A stretch of 64,000 nt of DNA from Limisalsivibrio acetivorans. Lineage in GTDB: Bacteria; Chrysiogenota; Deferribacteres; Deferribacterales; Geovibrionaceae. The DNA is taken from contig NZ_ATWF01000001.1 in assembly GCF_000421105.1 (NCBI RefSeq), positions 1,561,407-1,625,406 on the forward strand. The letters run 5' to 3'. Below, piece after piece: positions 55,183 to 62,736 of this stretch. Below the pieces are notes generated by a model. The model did not search any database. It was given only the letters and a program-made list of their open reading frames with translations, and was not told the DNA's origin. Position 1 is the first letter of the stretch; every line of letters begins with the position of its first letter. Both the position numbers and the translations under genes were made by a program.

Positions 55183-56627
55183 CACCTGTCCTTTATCCTT
55201 ACCCATACGGTTCCAAGCTCCACACCCCCCGATTTCACAATAACCGGAAAGGTTTTGCCATCCCCGTCACGGGAGTATTTATCCATAAAATTACTGTTCA
55301 TAGGTATCTCATACCCACGATCGTCACCTGTGTTTGTGCTCACGGGTGGTACGTAACCTTTGAAGTTTACCGGATAGTCATGGCCGCAGGAACTGTCCGA
55401 AACTGCAGCAACGAATTCCAGGCGGTCACGCTTGCTTACATCTATGGTTTCATCGGCGAGGAAGGAACGCTTCTCACCGTTCACCTTAACTATGAAAACA
55501 AGGTACTTGCCGTTTTTTGTTCTTTTAAGCTTAAGGTCGATGAGCCCCATCTTGTCGTTATCCTTGCGGAAAACTATCTTCGTATCGTCATTAACCTGTA
55601 TTTTCTTTCTGTAATCATTAAGCTCCCCCGTTCCCAGAACATCGCAGGAAACCCCCCGCTGGTAGTTCGCCTCGATGTGGGTAACCTCAACCAAATCCCC
55701 CTTCTCGATAATGAGGGTCTCACCCTCATCGATAATCTTAGGCACACCGTTCACATTCACAACGGTGTAATAGAGCTGGGGCTTAAGCAGGAAGATGCTC
55801 GGATGCTCAGGAACTATGCCGTAGTAGTGCATAAATTCGTTCACAGCGTAGTTGTGATGGAGAACCTTCATCTCCAGAGTGGGGAGGTTCTTTGAACTCT
55901 CCACCCCGAAGGAGGGGAGGCAATATGTCTGCAGGGCGTAGTATGTGGCGGTTTTGCGCATATCACCGAAGCGTGTGTTGGGGTCCTCGGTGTTCGTATT
56001 GAAATAGTGGAGGTGGTACTTCTTATCCTCGATCCGGTTGTTCACCTTATCAAGTACGGTATTTGCAATACCTCTGAGATCCAACTCGGTGCCATCGCTG
56101 CATTTGAAGATATTTGCATCGGTAATAATCGACTGGCCGAAGCGGAACGGGTTTCTCCATTTATCAACATATGTGGGGTAATGATAACCCCAGCCGTCGT
56201 GGAGGTTCAGGAATACATCCGATTCCTTCATTAACTCCATTATAATCCCGACGACCTTGTCCATATCATCCTTGGGATGCTCCCCCTTGAAGCGGCGGTT
56301 CATATCGCCGTCGGGGCCTCTGTCGTAAAGTATGATAGACTTAAAGTTCGCCCTCGGGATTACTATAAGGTTACCCTTCTCAAGGCGGAGTCCGGAATAA
56401 AGATCCGCAGAGAGGAATCCCCCCGGCTCGTCCCCCTGTATACCGCCGACGATGAGCATGGTCTTGCCGTCCTGACGACCGTATATGCGGTATACGTTCA
56501 GCTCATAGTCCGTACCCTTAAAGTAAACATCATGTTCCTTGGACGGACGCTCAACGGCAAGGGCTGAGATGGTCATTAAAAAAGAAAGTATTAAAACGGA
56601 AAGGCTGAGCCTCAAAGCGGTCTCCAT
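55182..56627 (-). CDS. Csd4/Pgp1-like peptidoglycan DL-carboxypeptidase
   Basis: A secreted M14-like zinc peptidase of about 481 residues. After a signal peptide (ending ISALA) come IVGGIQGDEPGGFLSADLY, where Gln and Glu replace the usual His-x-x-Glu, and LNLHDGWGYHYPTYVD with the third zinc ligand His. NRRFKGE is the substrate carboxylate-binding arginine motif. Gln as a zinc ligand is the hallmark of Csd4 (Helicobacter) and Pgp1 (Campylobacter), which trim tripeptide to dipeptide in peptidoglycan and create helical cells. Two C-terminal beta domains (about residues 290-480) fit the Csd4 layout. Start 56627 has no clear ribosome-binding site; 56660 is an alternative. It overlaps the csd6-like gene. 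Confidence 0.85.
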   Translation of the reverse strand: METALRLSLSVLILSFLMTISALAVERPSKEHDVYFKGTDYELNVYRIYGRQDGKTMLIVGGIQGDEPGGFLSADLYSGLRLEKGNLIVIPRANFKSIILYDRGPDGDMNRRFKGEHPKDDMDKVVGIIMELMKESDVFLNLHDGWGYHYPTYVDKWRNPFRFGQSIITDANIFKCSDGTELDLRGIANTVLDKVNNRIEDKKYHLHYFNTNTEDPNTRFGDMRKTATYYALQTYCLPSFGVESSKNLPTLEMKVLHHNYAVNEFMHYYGIVPEHPSIFLLKPQLYYTVVNVNGVPKIIDEGETLIIEKGDLVEVTHIEANYQRGVSCDVLGTGELNDYRKKIQVNDDTKIVFRKDNDKMGLIDLKLKRTKNGKYLVFIVKVNGEKRSFLADETIDVSKRDRLEFVAAVSDSSCGHDYPVNFKGYVPPVSTNTGDDRGYEIPMNSNFMDKYSRDGDGKTFPVIVKSGGVELGTVWVRIKDR

Positions 56628-57895
56628 TGTTCGGATAGGATCCTGTATTCTCCGGGGCATCCCTCAAGCACAAGGGTTTTTATCCCCACATCGCTGTATG
56701 AGTCACCCCTGAAACGCTGCAGGAAGGTAACCCTCACCTTCATAGGGGCAAGCGGATGTACCCTGATATTCTCTATTCCAACATTTATATCATTGTATTT
56801 GATAAACTTTTCTGCCTTGTCATCACGCCATGAGTCCCTGTTCATACCATCGGAGGAGAATGAATCGCTGTAGTGAGCGATATACCTTTCAGTATCCATG
56901 CCCTCCCAGCTCTTCTTCCAATCCACCAAAAAGTTACCAGCGGATTCCTTCACCACATCATCACTGCTGCCGGGCCTGTACTCCTCGGCGATAATCCTGA
57001 ACTCGTCCACCTCACGGTTGAGATACAGCCGTTTGCGGCCGTAGGCGATTATATTCGGAGCGCAGTACATCTGATTGAAATCGTAGACGTACTCCGTGTC
57101 GTTCTCCTTAAAAACCCTTATGTCTGATATATCCACCTTTCTGTCGGGGTATATCTCCATAAGCTTTTTCTTCTGGTGCAGATAGGGGGCATAGCTCTGT
57201 CCGGAGGTGCTTTTGAAGTGAATGTGGAAGAACTTGCGGTAGGTTTCGAAATCCGAATCCTCCCAAGCCTGCATATGCTCCTTAAGGTTGCCTATGAGCA
57301 TCCCACGCTCAACGTTGTACGCCTGTTCGTCCATCATGTTGAGCTTTTCGGTTATGATAACAGGGGTCTTTTTATCGAGGAAACCTTTCAGGGAATCGAG
57401 CTTGCCGTTCTCCATGGCAACGCATCCCTTGGTGGCATTGTCCTCACGCCCCTCCTTCATTCCGTGGAGCCATATCCCCCCGCCGGTTTTGGAGTTTATC
57501 CTGTCCACTATGTTAGGATAGTTCAGCGGGAATGCTCCCGTACCGTAATCCTCCGCCAGAACACCGTAGGCATCATCCAGCTCATCGGGGGAGATATAGC
57601 GGCGGATGAAGTACACACCTTCAGGGGTTGCGAGATCACCCTGCTTAATCTTGTCGCTGTCGTTTTTACCTGTGATAACCTCAAGCTTGCGAAGAACGGA
57701 GGGTCTGTCACCCTTCATATCAACCAGAAAAAGGGTATTCGTGCTCTTTTCCACAACAACTGCATGGAAATCTGCCGCATCCTGGGAGAAAACGTTGCCC
57801 AGAACAAGACCTTCCTGTGCGAAGGTTACAGAGGTAATACAGAACAGTATGCTCAGGGTGATTAATATCTTATTAAAATTCAATGTTTCTTCCAT
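56612..57895 (-). CDS. Csd6/Pgp2-like L,D-peptidase (YkuD domain plus NTF2-like repeats)
   Basis: A 427-residue exported protein: signal peptide ending ITSVTFA, L,D-transpeptidase (YkuD) domain (about residues 40-190) with the active-site motif IWLHGMKEGRED and ATKGCVAMENGKLD (Cys at about residue 155), then two similar C-terminal segments (about 200-310 and 315-425; each with a W-x-S/D-W pattern, aromatic pairs and a D/E-I-RV strand) that look like NTF2-type domains. YkuD plus NTF2 is the architecture of Csd6/Pgp2, which act as LD-carboxypeptidases cutting tetrapeptide to tripeptide. It precedes the csd4-like gene in one transcription unit. Confidence 0.85.
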   Translation of the reverse strand: MEETLNFNKILITLSILFCITSVTFAQEGLVLGNVFSQDAADFHAVVVEKSTNTLFLVDMKGDRPSVLRKLEVITGKNDSDKIKQGDLATPEGVYFIRRYISPDELDDAYGVLAEDYGTGAFPLNYPNIVDRINSKTGGGIWLHGMKEGREDNATKGCVAMENGKLDSLKGFLDKKTPVIITEKLNMMDEQAYNVERGMLIGNLKEHMQAWEDSDFETYRKFFHIHFKSTSGQSYAPYLHQKKKLMEIYPDRKVDISDIRVFKENDTEYVYDFNQMYCAPNIIAYGRKRLYLNREVDEFRIIAEEYRPGSSDDVVKESAGNFLVDWKKSWEGMDTERYIAHYSDSFSSDGMNRDSWRDDKAEKFIKYNDINVGIENIRVHPLAPMKVRVTFLQRFRGDSYSDVGIKTLVLEGCPGEYRILSEQWRPL

Positions 57896-59195
57896 ATAGA
57901 AAATATCTGTCGAGTTTGTTTTTGAGGCGGCCTTCCACGGCCTTGGCTACGCCCACGGGCATACTACCCCAATAAAGTATCGGATTATGATAATCGGTGC
58001 TTTTTGGGATGTCAAACCCTTTTAGATACTGCAAAGCCTCATCCCTCTGGATATTCACAGAGGCATCATCCTTGAGAAAGGCCCCGAATTCCCATGCTGT
58101 CTGGGATGAAAGCTCCCCCTCCCTTTTCATAAACGTAAGTCCCGAACGGGAGAAACGCCCCCGTATATCGTTGTGGCAGGAGGACTGCAGGAGGATCCTG
58201 TCCCCCGCCTTAACCGTAAAAAGGTTATCCAGTTCCTTTTTGAAGTAATCCCTGTATCTTCCGTTAAGCCTGTTGGGTGCGGGTGTGGGCTTGAGCTCAC
58301 CACCCGGCTTGCGCAGTGCTGATACGAAAAAGCCGTCATAGGGCATCCTGTGGGGCATAACACGCAGAACACGGCTGTCTATCCTGTCATTCCCGCTGAG
58401 ACCTTCGGCACCCTCTTCGCTTATATCAACGAGCTCAGCGCCCCTCTCCTCCATAAGCATAGCAACGATATCCTCGTTCTCCTCGGGGGAGAATGTGCAT
58501 GTTGAATAGACAAGTACACCCCCAGGCTTCAGGCATTCCCATGCGGAGAGCGCTATCTCTGCCTGCAGTTTTGCCATCCGCTCAACAAGATCAGTGCACC
58601 ACTCACGGTTCACTGTATCGTTGCGGGCGATCTTGTTCTCGTTACTGCAAGGTGCATCGAGGAGTATACCGTCAAATACCCCCTCGTAGGCCTTGTGCAG
58701 GACTCGGCCGTCCATGCTCGATGTGCGCACATTGTGGCAACCGTGCTTCTCAAGGTTGAACTCCAGCGAACGCAGACGTTTTTTTGAGGGTTCATTCGCT
58801 ATGACCAGTCCGCCCCCGAGGAGCATGTCCGCCATGGCCACTGTCTTCCCTCCAGGTGCGGCGGAGACGTCCAGAAGAAGCGGATTCTCCGGCATCAGCT
58901 GTGTGAGAGACTCTGCGGGGAACACGGAGGAGGGGTTCATTATGTAGAAACCGCCAGTGATAAAACCCACGGTATCGGTGAGGCGTTGATCGGTTTCAGT
59001 TACGGAGAATACCTCCTCAAACATGCTGTCCTGCAAAGGGTTGAAGCCCTCCTGCTTGAGCTCATCTATATAGTCCGTATTTCTCTTGTTCAGTTTACGG
59101 ATGAAGCGTCCCGGCTTTTCCTGCATCGCATCGAAGAATGCGTCCGCCCCGGCACCAAGGAGCTCCCTGTATTTCGATTCAAACTCTTTATTCAT
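57873..59195 (-). CDS. RsmF/NOL1/NOP2-family rRNA cytosine-C5 methyltransferase
   Basis: A 440-residue SAM-dependent RNA m5C methyltransferase. SAM site LLDVSAAPGGKTVAMADML (about residue 108), LLDAPCSNENKI (motif IV, Pro-Cys) and VLVYSTCTFSPEENEDIV (motif VI, Cys nucleophile) are intact. A C-terminal domain with GRYRDYFKKEL and the ending SMPVGVAKAVEGRLKNK resembles the PUA-like part of RsmF. ATG 59195 with GGAG seven bases upstream is chosen; it overlaps the lipoprotein stop. Exact target base unknown. Confidence 0.9.
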   Translation of the reverse strand: MNKEFESKYRELLGAGADAFFDAMQEKPGRFIRKLNKRNTDYIDELKQEGFNPLQDSMFEEVFSVTETDQRLTDTVGFITGGFYIMNPSSVFPAESLTQLMPENPLLLDVSAAPGGKTVAMADMLLGGGLVIANEPSKKRLRSLEFNLEKHGCHNVRTSSMDGRVLHKAYEGVFDGILLDAPCSNENKIARNDTVNREWCTDLVERMAKLQAEIALSAWECLKPGGVLVYSTCTFSPEENEDIVAMLMEERGAELVDISEEGAEGLSGNDRIDSRVLRVMPHRMPYDGFFVSALRKPGGELKPTPAPNRLNGRYRDYFKKELDNLFTVKAGDRILLQSSCHNDIRGRFSRSGLTFMKREGELSSQTAWEFGAFLKDDASVNIQRDEALQYLKGFDIPKSTDYHNPILYWGSMPVGVAKAVEGRLKNKLDRYFLYGRNIEF

Positions 59196-59799
59196 CCGGA
59201 TTCTCCGAACCAAACTTCGATGCAAGCTCCAGAACATCCGCCGCAACGCCTCTGGCGGCAAGCCCTTCGGGTGTGGCAGTTTCAGGATCGAAGCTGAACT
59301 CGTTACGGTAGGCCGCTATCTTCCCATTCCTTTCTCCGCTCCTCGTTTTGGCAAACTCAACACTTAAAGCGAGGGAGGCTTCCGACCTGCTGCTGTCTGC
59401 CGGAAAGGTTTCAGCGCATCTCCTGAGCGCACCGTCCCAAAGGATACGATCCTCTGCGGCGAGATAGAACTCAACACCGCTGATAAGAACGCCTGCCCCG
59501 CCGTCACAATCTGCGGGGGAGATATCCGATATATAAACAACGATATCCGAGGGAACGGGGAGGGCATCTTTGTCTATGATGTGCGGGCGGGCACCCTGCC
59601 GAAAGAGTTCGTGGATGAACGCATTGGAATAAATACCCCCTTCGGGTAGGGATACTGCGAGGGTATGACCGCCGAAATCTGTATTGGCTATGTATTCGGG
59701 GGGAGCCGGATGCTTCTCCGGCTCCGCAATATTTTGTTTTTTAGTGGAGCATCCCCATGACACGGTCATGAGTAGCAGAAGAATGGTTGCGAGCCTCAA
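59188..59799 (-). CDS. Hypothetical lipoprotein
   Basis: 203 residues. Signal with lipobox VSWGC (Cys17), followed by a charged region and an alpha/beta domain with ANTDFGGHTLAVSLPEGGIYSNAF and VVYISDISPADCDGGAGVLI. No family recognised. It lies between the aminotransferase (2-base gap) and the rRNA methyltransferase (8-base overlap) in the envelope gene run. Confidence 0.75.
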   Translation of the reverse strand: MRLATILLLLMTVSWGCSTKKQNIAEPEKHPAPPEYIANTDFGGHTLAVSLPEGGIYSNAFIHELFRQGARPHIIDKDALPVPSDIVVYISDISPADCDGGAGVLISGVEFYLAAEDRILWDGALRRCAETFPADSSRSEASLALSVEFAKTRSGERNGKIAAYRNEFSFDPETATPEGLAARGVAADVLELASKFGSENPDE

Positions 59800-59801
59800 G
59801 C

Positions 59802-60929
59802 TCAGGCTCCGTAAAACTCACGTACTGCTGTAACAACAGCCTCTATGTCCTCATTCTTTTTATAGGCGCACATCGGAAGGCTTATGATGCTCTCGGAAAC
59901 CTTTTCCGCAACGGGGAAGGTTCCCTCGCCGCATCCGAGGTCGATGAACACCTCCTGCCTGTGAAGGGGAACGGGATAGTGTATTGCAGAAGGGATTCCC
60001 TTATCCCCCAGAAACTTCTGGAGCTCGTCACGCCTTTCTGCCATGAGGGAATACTGGGCCCAGACGGAGGTGTTTATCTCCTCCACAACGGGGGTTTTAA
60101 CCTGCTTAACGCTCTTAAGCATAGTGGTGTATATCTCTGCCACCTCATCCCTTTTGCGCACCTCTTCATTAACGAAGGTATCGAACTTGCCGAGGAGTAC
60201 AGCGGCCTGAATGGAATCGAGCCTGCCGTTTATACCCACAAGCTTATGCCTGTATCGCTCATTCTGACCGTGATTCCTTATCCATATTATCTTTTCCGCC
60301 AGCTCCTCGTTGTCGGTGAAGATCATTCCACCGTCGCCGTAACAGCCGAGGGGCTTTGCGGGGAAGAAGGATGTTGCGGCAACATCGCCGAAGGATCCGG
60401 CTCTGTTACCACGCTGGGTTGCACCGAAGCTCTGTGCGGCGTCCTCCATGAGGAACAGATCCAGTCCGCTATCATCAATGACCTGCTGGAGCTTCTCGTA
60501 ATCGGGGAGCTGGCCGTAAAGGTCTACGGCGATAACGCCCTTAACACGCTCCTTCTCCGCCGGAAGGTTGGCGAGAAGTGCCTTGAGGGCTTCGGGATCG
60601 ATGTTGCATGTCCTGTCTTCAATGTCCACAAAGAGGGGCTTTGCGCCGAGGAGGGCTATCATCTCCGCTGTGGCGATGAAGGTGAAGGGGGTGGTGATAA
60701 CGTAATCACCCGGTTTTACATCATAGGCCATGAGCCCCGCAAGGAGTGCATCGGTTCCGGAGGCAACGGCTATCGCCTTCTTTACTCCGGCGTATCCGGC
60801 GCATCTCTCCTCGAGCTCGGTTATCTCGGGTCCGAAGATGTAGCGTCCATGGGCGAGGACATCCATTATCCTCTTGTCTATATCATCCTTAAGCAGTGCG
60901 TACTGGCTTTTCAGGTCGCAGAATTCCAT
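59802..60929 (-). CDS. DegT/DnrJ/EryC1/StrS-family sugar aminotransferase
   Basis: PLP-dependent transaminase of nucleotide-linked keto sugars. 375 residues; MEFCDLKSQYALLKDDIDK at the N-terminus, SGTDALLAGLMAY (PLP phosphate loop), DAAQSFGATQRGN, and the Schiff-base lysine in FFPAKPLGCYGDGGMI (about residue 190). Resembles WbpE/WlbC types that form UDP-2-acetamido-3-amino sugars, which fits the dehydrogenase 18 bases upstream. Contributes to O-antigen or capsule sugars. Confidence 0.9.
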   Translation of the reverse strand: MEFCDLKSQYALLKDDIDKRIMDVLAHGRYIFGPEITELEERCAGYAGVKKAIAVASGTDALLAGLMAYDVKPGDYVITTPFTFIATAEMIALLGAKPLFVDIEDRTCNIDPEALKALLANLPAEKERVKGVIAVDLYGQLPDYEKLQQVIDDSGLDLFLMEDAAQSFGATQRGNRAGSFGDVAATSFFPAKPLGCYGDGGMIFTDNEELAEKIIWIRNHGQNERYRHKLVGINGRLDSIQAAVLLGKFDTFVNEEVRKRDEVAEIYTTMLKSVKQVKTPVVEEINTSVWAQYSLMAERRDELQKFLGDKGIPSAIHYPVPLHRQEVFIDLGCGEGTFPVAEKVSESIISLPMCAYKKNEDIEAVVTAVREFYGA

Positions 60930-60947
60930 AATAAAAACTCCTTAAAA

Positions 60948-62252
60948 TTAAAGTCTCCAGAACTTTACCCCTTCGGGCATCATATCCTTATTGAACATAC
61001 TTTTTACATCTATGAGCACTCCGTCATGATCAAGAACCTCACCTATCCTTTCGGGGGTGAGCTCATCCTTGAAAACATCGTGCTTAACAGCGATTATCAC
61101 ACTGTCGTACTTTCTATCTATCCCGTTAACAAGGGCAAAGCCGTACTCACCCTTCACCTCATCGGCATCCGCCACGGGATCGTATACATCAACATTAACG
61201 CCGTACTCGAAGAGCTCTTTCCTTATGTCCACAACCCTTGTGTTGCGGATATCCGGGCAGTTCTCCTTGAAGGTTATACCGCAGATGAGCGTCCTTGAGC
61301 CATGGATCTGCTTGGCGAGGCTTATCTGCAGTTTAACGGCCTTCTCTGCGATGAACTTGCCCATGCTGTCGTTCATCTTACGCCCGGAAAGGATTATCCT
61401 GGGGCTGAAACCAGCCTCCTCCGCCTTCCATGTGAGATAGTACGGATCCACACCGATGCAGTGCCCACCCACAAGACCGGGTCTGAAAGGGAGGAAGTTC
61501 CATTTGGTTCCCGCCGCTTCCAGAACACTCGTGGTATCGATGTTCAGAACATCGAAGAGCTGGGAGAGTTCATTCATCAGGGCTATGTTTATATCCCGCT
61601 GGGTATTCTCGATAACCTTGGCCGCTTCGGCGGTCTTTATATCCGCCGCCCTGTGGATGCCCGCCTCGATTACCTCGCCGTACAGCCCGCAGAGGAGATC
61701 CGCTGTTTCCTCCGTATCTCCGGCAACTATCTTCGTTATCTTCTCGATGCTGCGCTCCTTATCACCCGGATTAACCCTCTCCGGCGAATAGCCTATGAAG
61801 AAATCCTCCTTCCATTTACCGCCGGACATCATCTCCAGAACGGGAACGCAGAACTCTTCGGTAAGCCCGGGATAAACCGTTGACTCGTACACAACAACGG
61901 CTCCCTTACTGAGATTTCGCCCTACAAGCTCCGAGGCGGAGCGTACAGGACCGAGATCCGGAAGGTTATGGCTGTCTATCGGAGTGGGAACCGTTACAAT
62001 AACCACGGAGCAGTCCGCAATACAGCCGGGGTTCGATGAATATTTGATAGCGGCAGCTTTCAGAATATCACCAGACACTTCTCTGGTGCGGTCATAACCC
62101 GCCTTCAGCTCCTCGATCCTCTTCTCGTTGATATCGAATCCGGTAACGCTGAAGCTCTTGGAAAGAGCAACAGCGAGGGGGAGGCCGACATAACCGAGAC
62201 CTACGACACAGATCCCGTTAACGCCGCTCCTGAAATCATCCAATGAAAGCAT
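60948..62252 (-). CDS. UDP-N-acetylhexosamine 6-dehydrogenase (TviB/WbpO-like)
   Basis: 434-residue NAD-dependent nucleotide-sugar dehydrogenase. Rossmann VVGLGYVGLPLAVALSKSF (residues 16-34), the catalytic Cys in GGHCIGVDPYYLTWKAEEAG (about residue 265), and the C-terminal VDIRKELFEYGVNVDVYDPVAD. This subgroup oxidises UDP-GlcNAc or UDP-GalNAc to the uronic acid. Together with the next gene it would make 2,3-diamino-type uronates for surface polysaccharide. A structured element precedes it at 62276-62316. Confidence 0.9.
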   Translation of the reverse strand: MLSLDDFRSGVNGICVVGLGYVGLPLAVALSKSFSVTGFDINEKRIEELKAGYDRTREVSGDILKAAAIKYSSNPGCIADCSVVIVTVPTPIDSHNLPDLGPVRSASELVGRNLSKGAVVVYESTVYPGLTEEFCVPVLEMMSGGKWKEDFFIGYSPERVNPGDKERSIEKITKIVAGDTEETADLLCGLYGEVIEAGIHRAADIKTAEAAKVIENTQRDINIALMNELSQLFDVLNIDTTSVLEAAGTKWNFLPFRPGLVGGHCIGVDPYYLTWKAEEAGFSPRIILSGRKMNDSMGKFIAEKAVKLQISLAKQIHGSRTLICGITFKENCPDIRNTRVVDIRKELFEYGVNVDVYDPVADADEVKGEYGFALVNGIDRKYDSVIIAVKHDVFKDELTPERIGEVLDHDGVLIDVKSMFNKDMMPEGVKFWRL

Positions 62253-62275
62253 ACTACCTCTTTGAAATGGGTTTG

Positions 62276-62316
62276 CCCCGATAAGAGCAAAGCATCTTAC
62301 GTCCGTTTTATCGGGG
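62276..62316 (-). other. Unassigned hairpin in the 5' region of the UDP-sugar dehydrogenase gene
   Basis: A perfect 9-bp inverted repeat, CCCCGATAA and TTATCGGGG, encloses a 23-base loop that can also form a smaller stem (AAGA-TGC with GC-TCTT). It is 24 bases upstream of the start at 62252 and downstream of the response regulator stop. There is no T-run, so it is not a standard terminator; it may be a terminator without poly-U, an mRNA stabiliser or a regulatory leader. Confidence 0.5.
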
Positions 62317-62330
62317 TTGTCAAGAATGGG

Positions 62331-62723
62331 CTATACAAGGCCTAGCTTGTGGAGTTTATCCTTCATTACTTCGTGATTGAAGGGCTTAATCACGTAGTTG
62401 TTGCATCCCGCTGTGATGCTGTCGGAGATGCTGTCCTTATCCTTATGGGAGGTTACCATTATTATCTTAGATTTGAATTCATCGGGCACTCCCTTCTCAT
62501 CCTCCATACCACGGATCTGCAGGAGAACATCAAGGCCGGTTATGTCGGGAAGGGATATATCCAGTGTTATAACCCTGTAGGGATTCCAACCCTCCCATGC
62601 CTTTATGAAAGCAGCCACAGCCTGCTCCCCGTTTTCAACGAGATCACAAGCACCGAAGTGCTTCATAATCATATTCATTTTAACTCTGCTGACACGTTCG
62701 TCATCGACAATCATTATTCTCAT
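62331..62723 (-). CDS. Single-domain response regulator (CheY-like)
   Basis: A 130-residue receiver domain: acidic pocket IVDDERVSRVKM (Asp6-Asp7), phosphoacceptor Asp in VITLDISLPDITG (about residue 55), and the conserved lysine in YVIKPFNHE (about residue 115). No output domain. It is 13 bases downstream of the multi-receiver/HPt gene, so it is probably a phosphorelay partner of that protein or of chemotaxis. Confidence 0.92.
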   Translation of the reverse strand: MRIMIVDDERVSRVKMNMIMKHFGACDLVENGEQAVAAFIKAWEGWNPYRVITLDISLPDITGLDVLLQIRGMEDEKGVPDEFKSKIIMVTSHKDKDSISDSITAGCNNYVIKPFNHEVMKDKLHKLGLV

Positions 62724-62736
62724 TCAAAACTCCGTC

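Noticed and set aside
59787-61298. Long plus-strand ORF of 503 codons opposite the aminotransferase and dehydrogenase genes
   Set aside because: It is antisense to two unmistakable enzyme genes with intact motifs, has no recognisable domain, and results from the rarity of stop codons in the complement of high-GC-third-position genes.
62276-62316. Cyclic-di-GMP (GEMM) riboswitch, suggested by GGGGCAAACC after the stem
   Set aside because: The two-stem GEMM core and its GNRA-receptor arrangement are absent; the resemblance is limited to a few bases.
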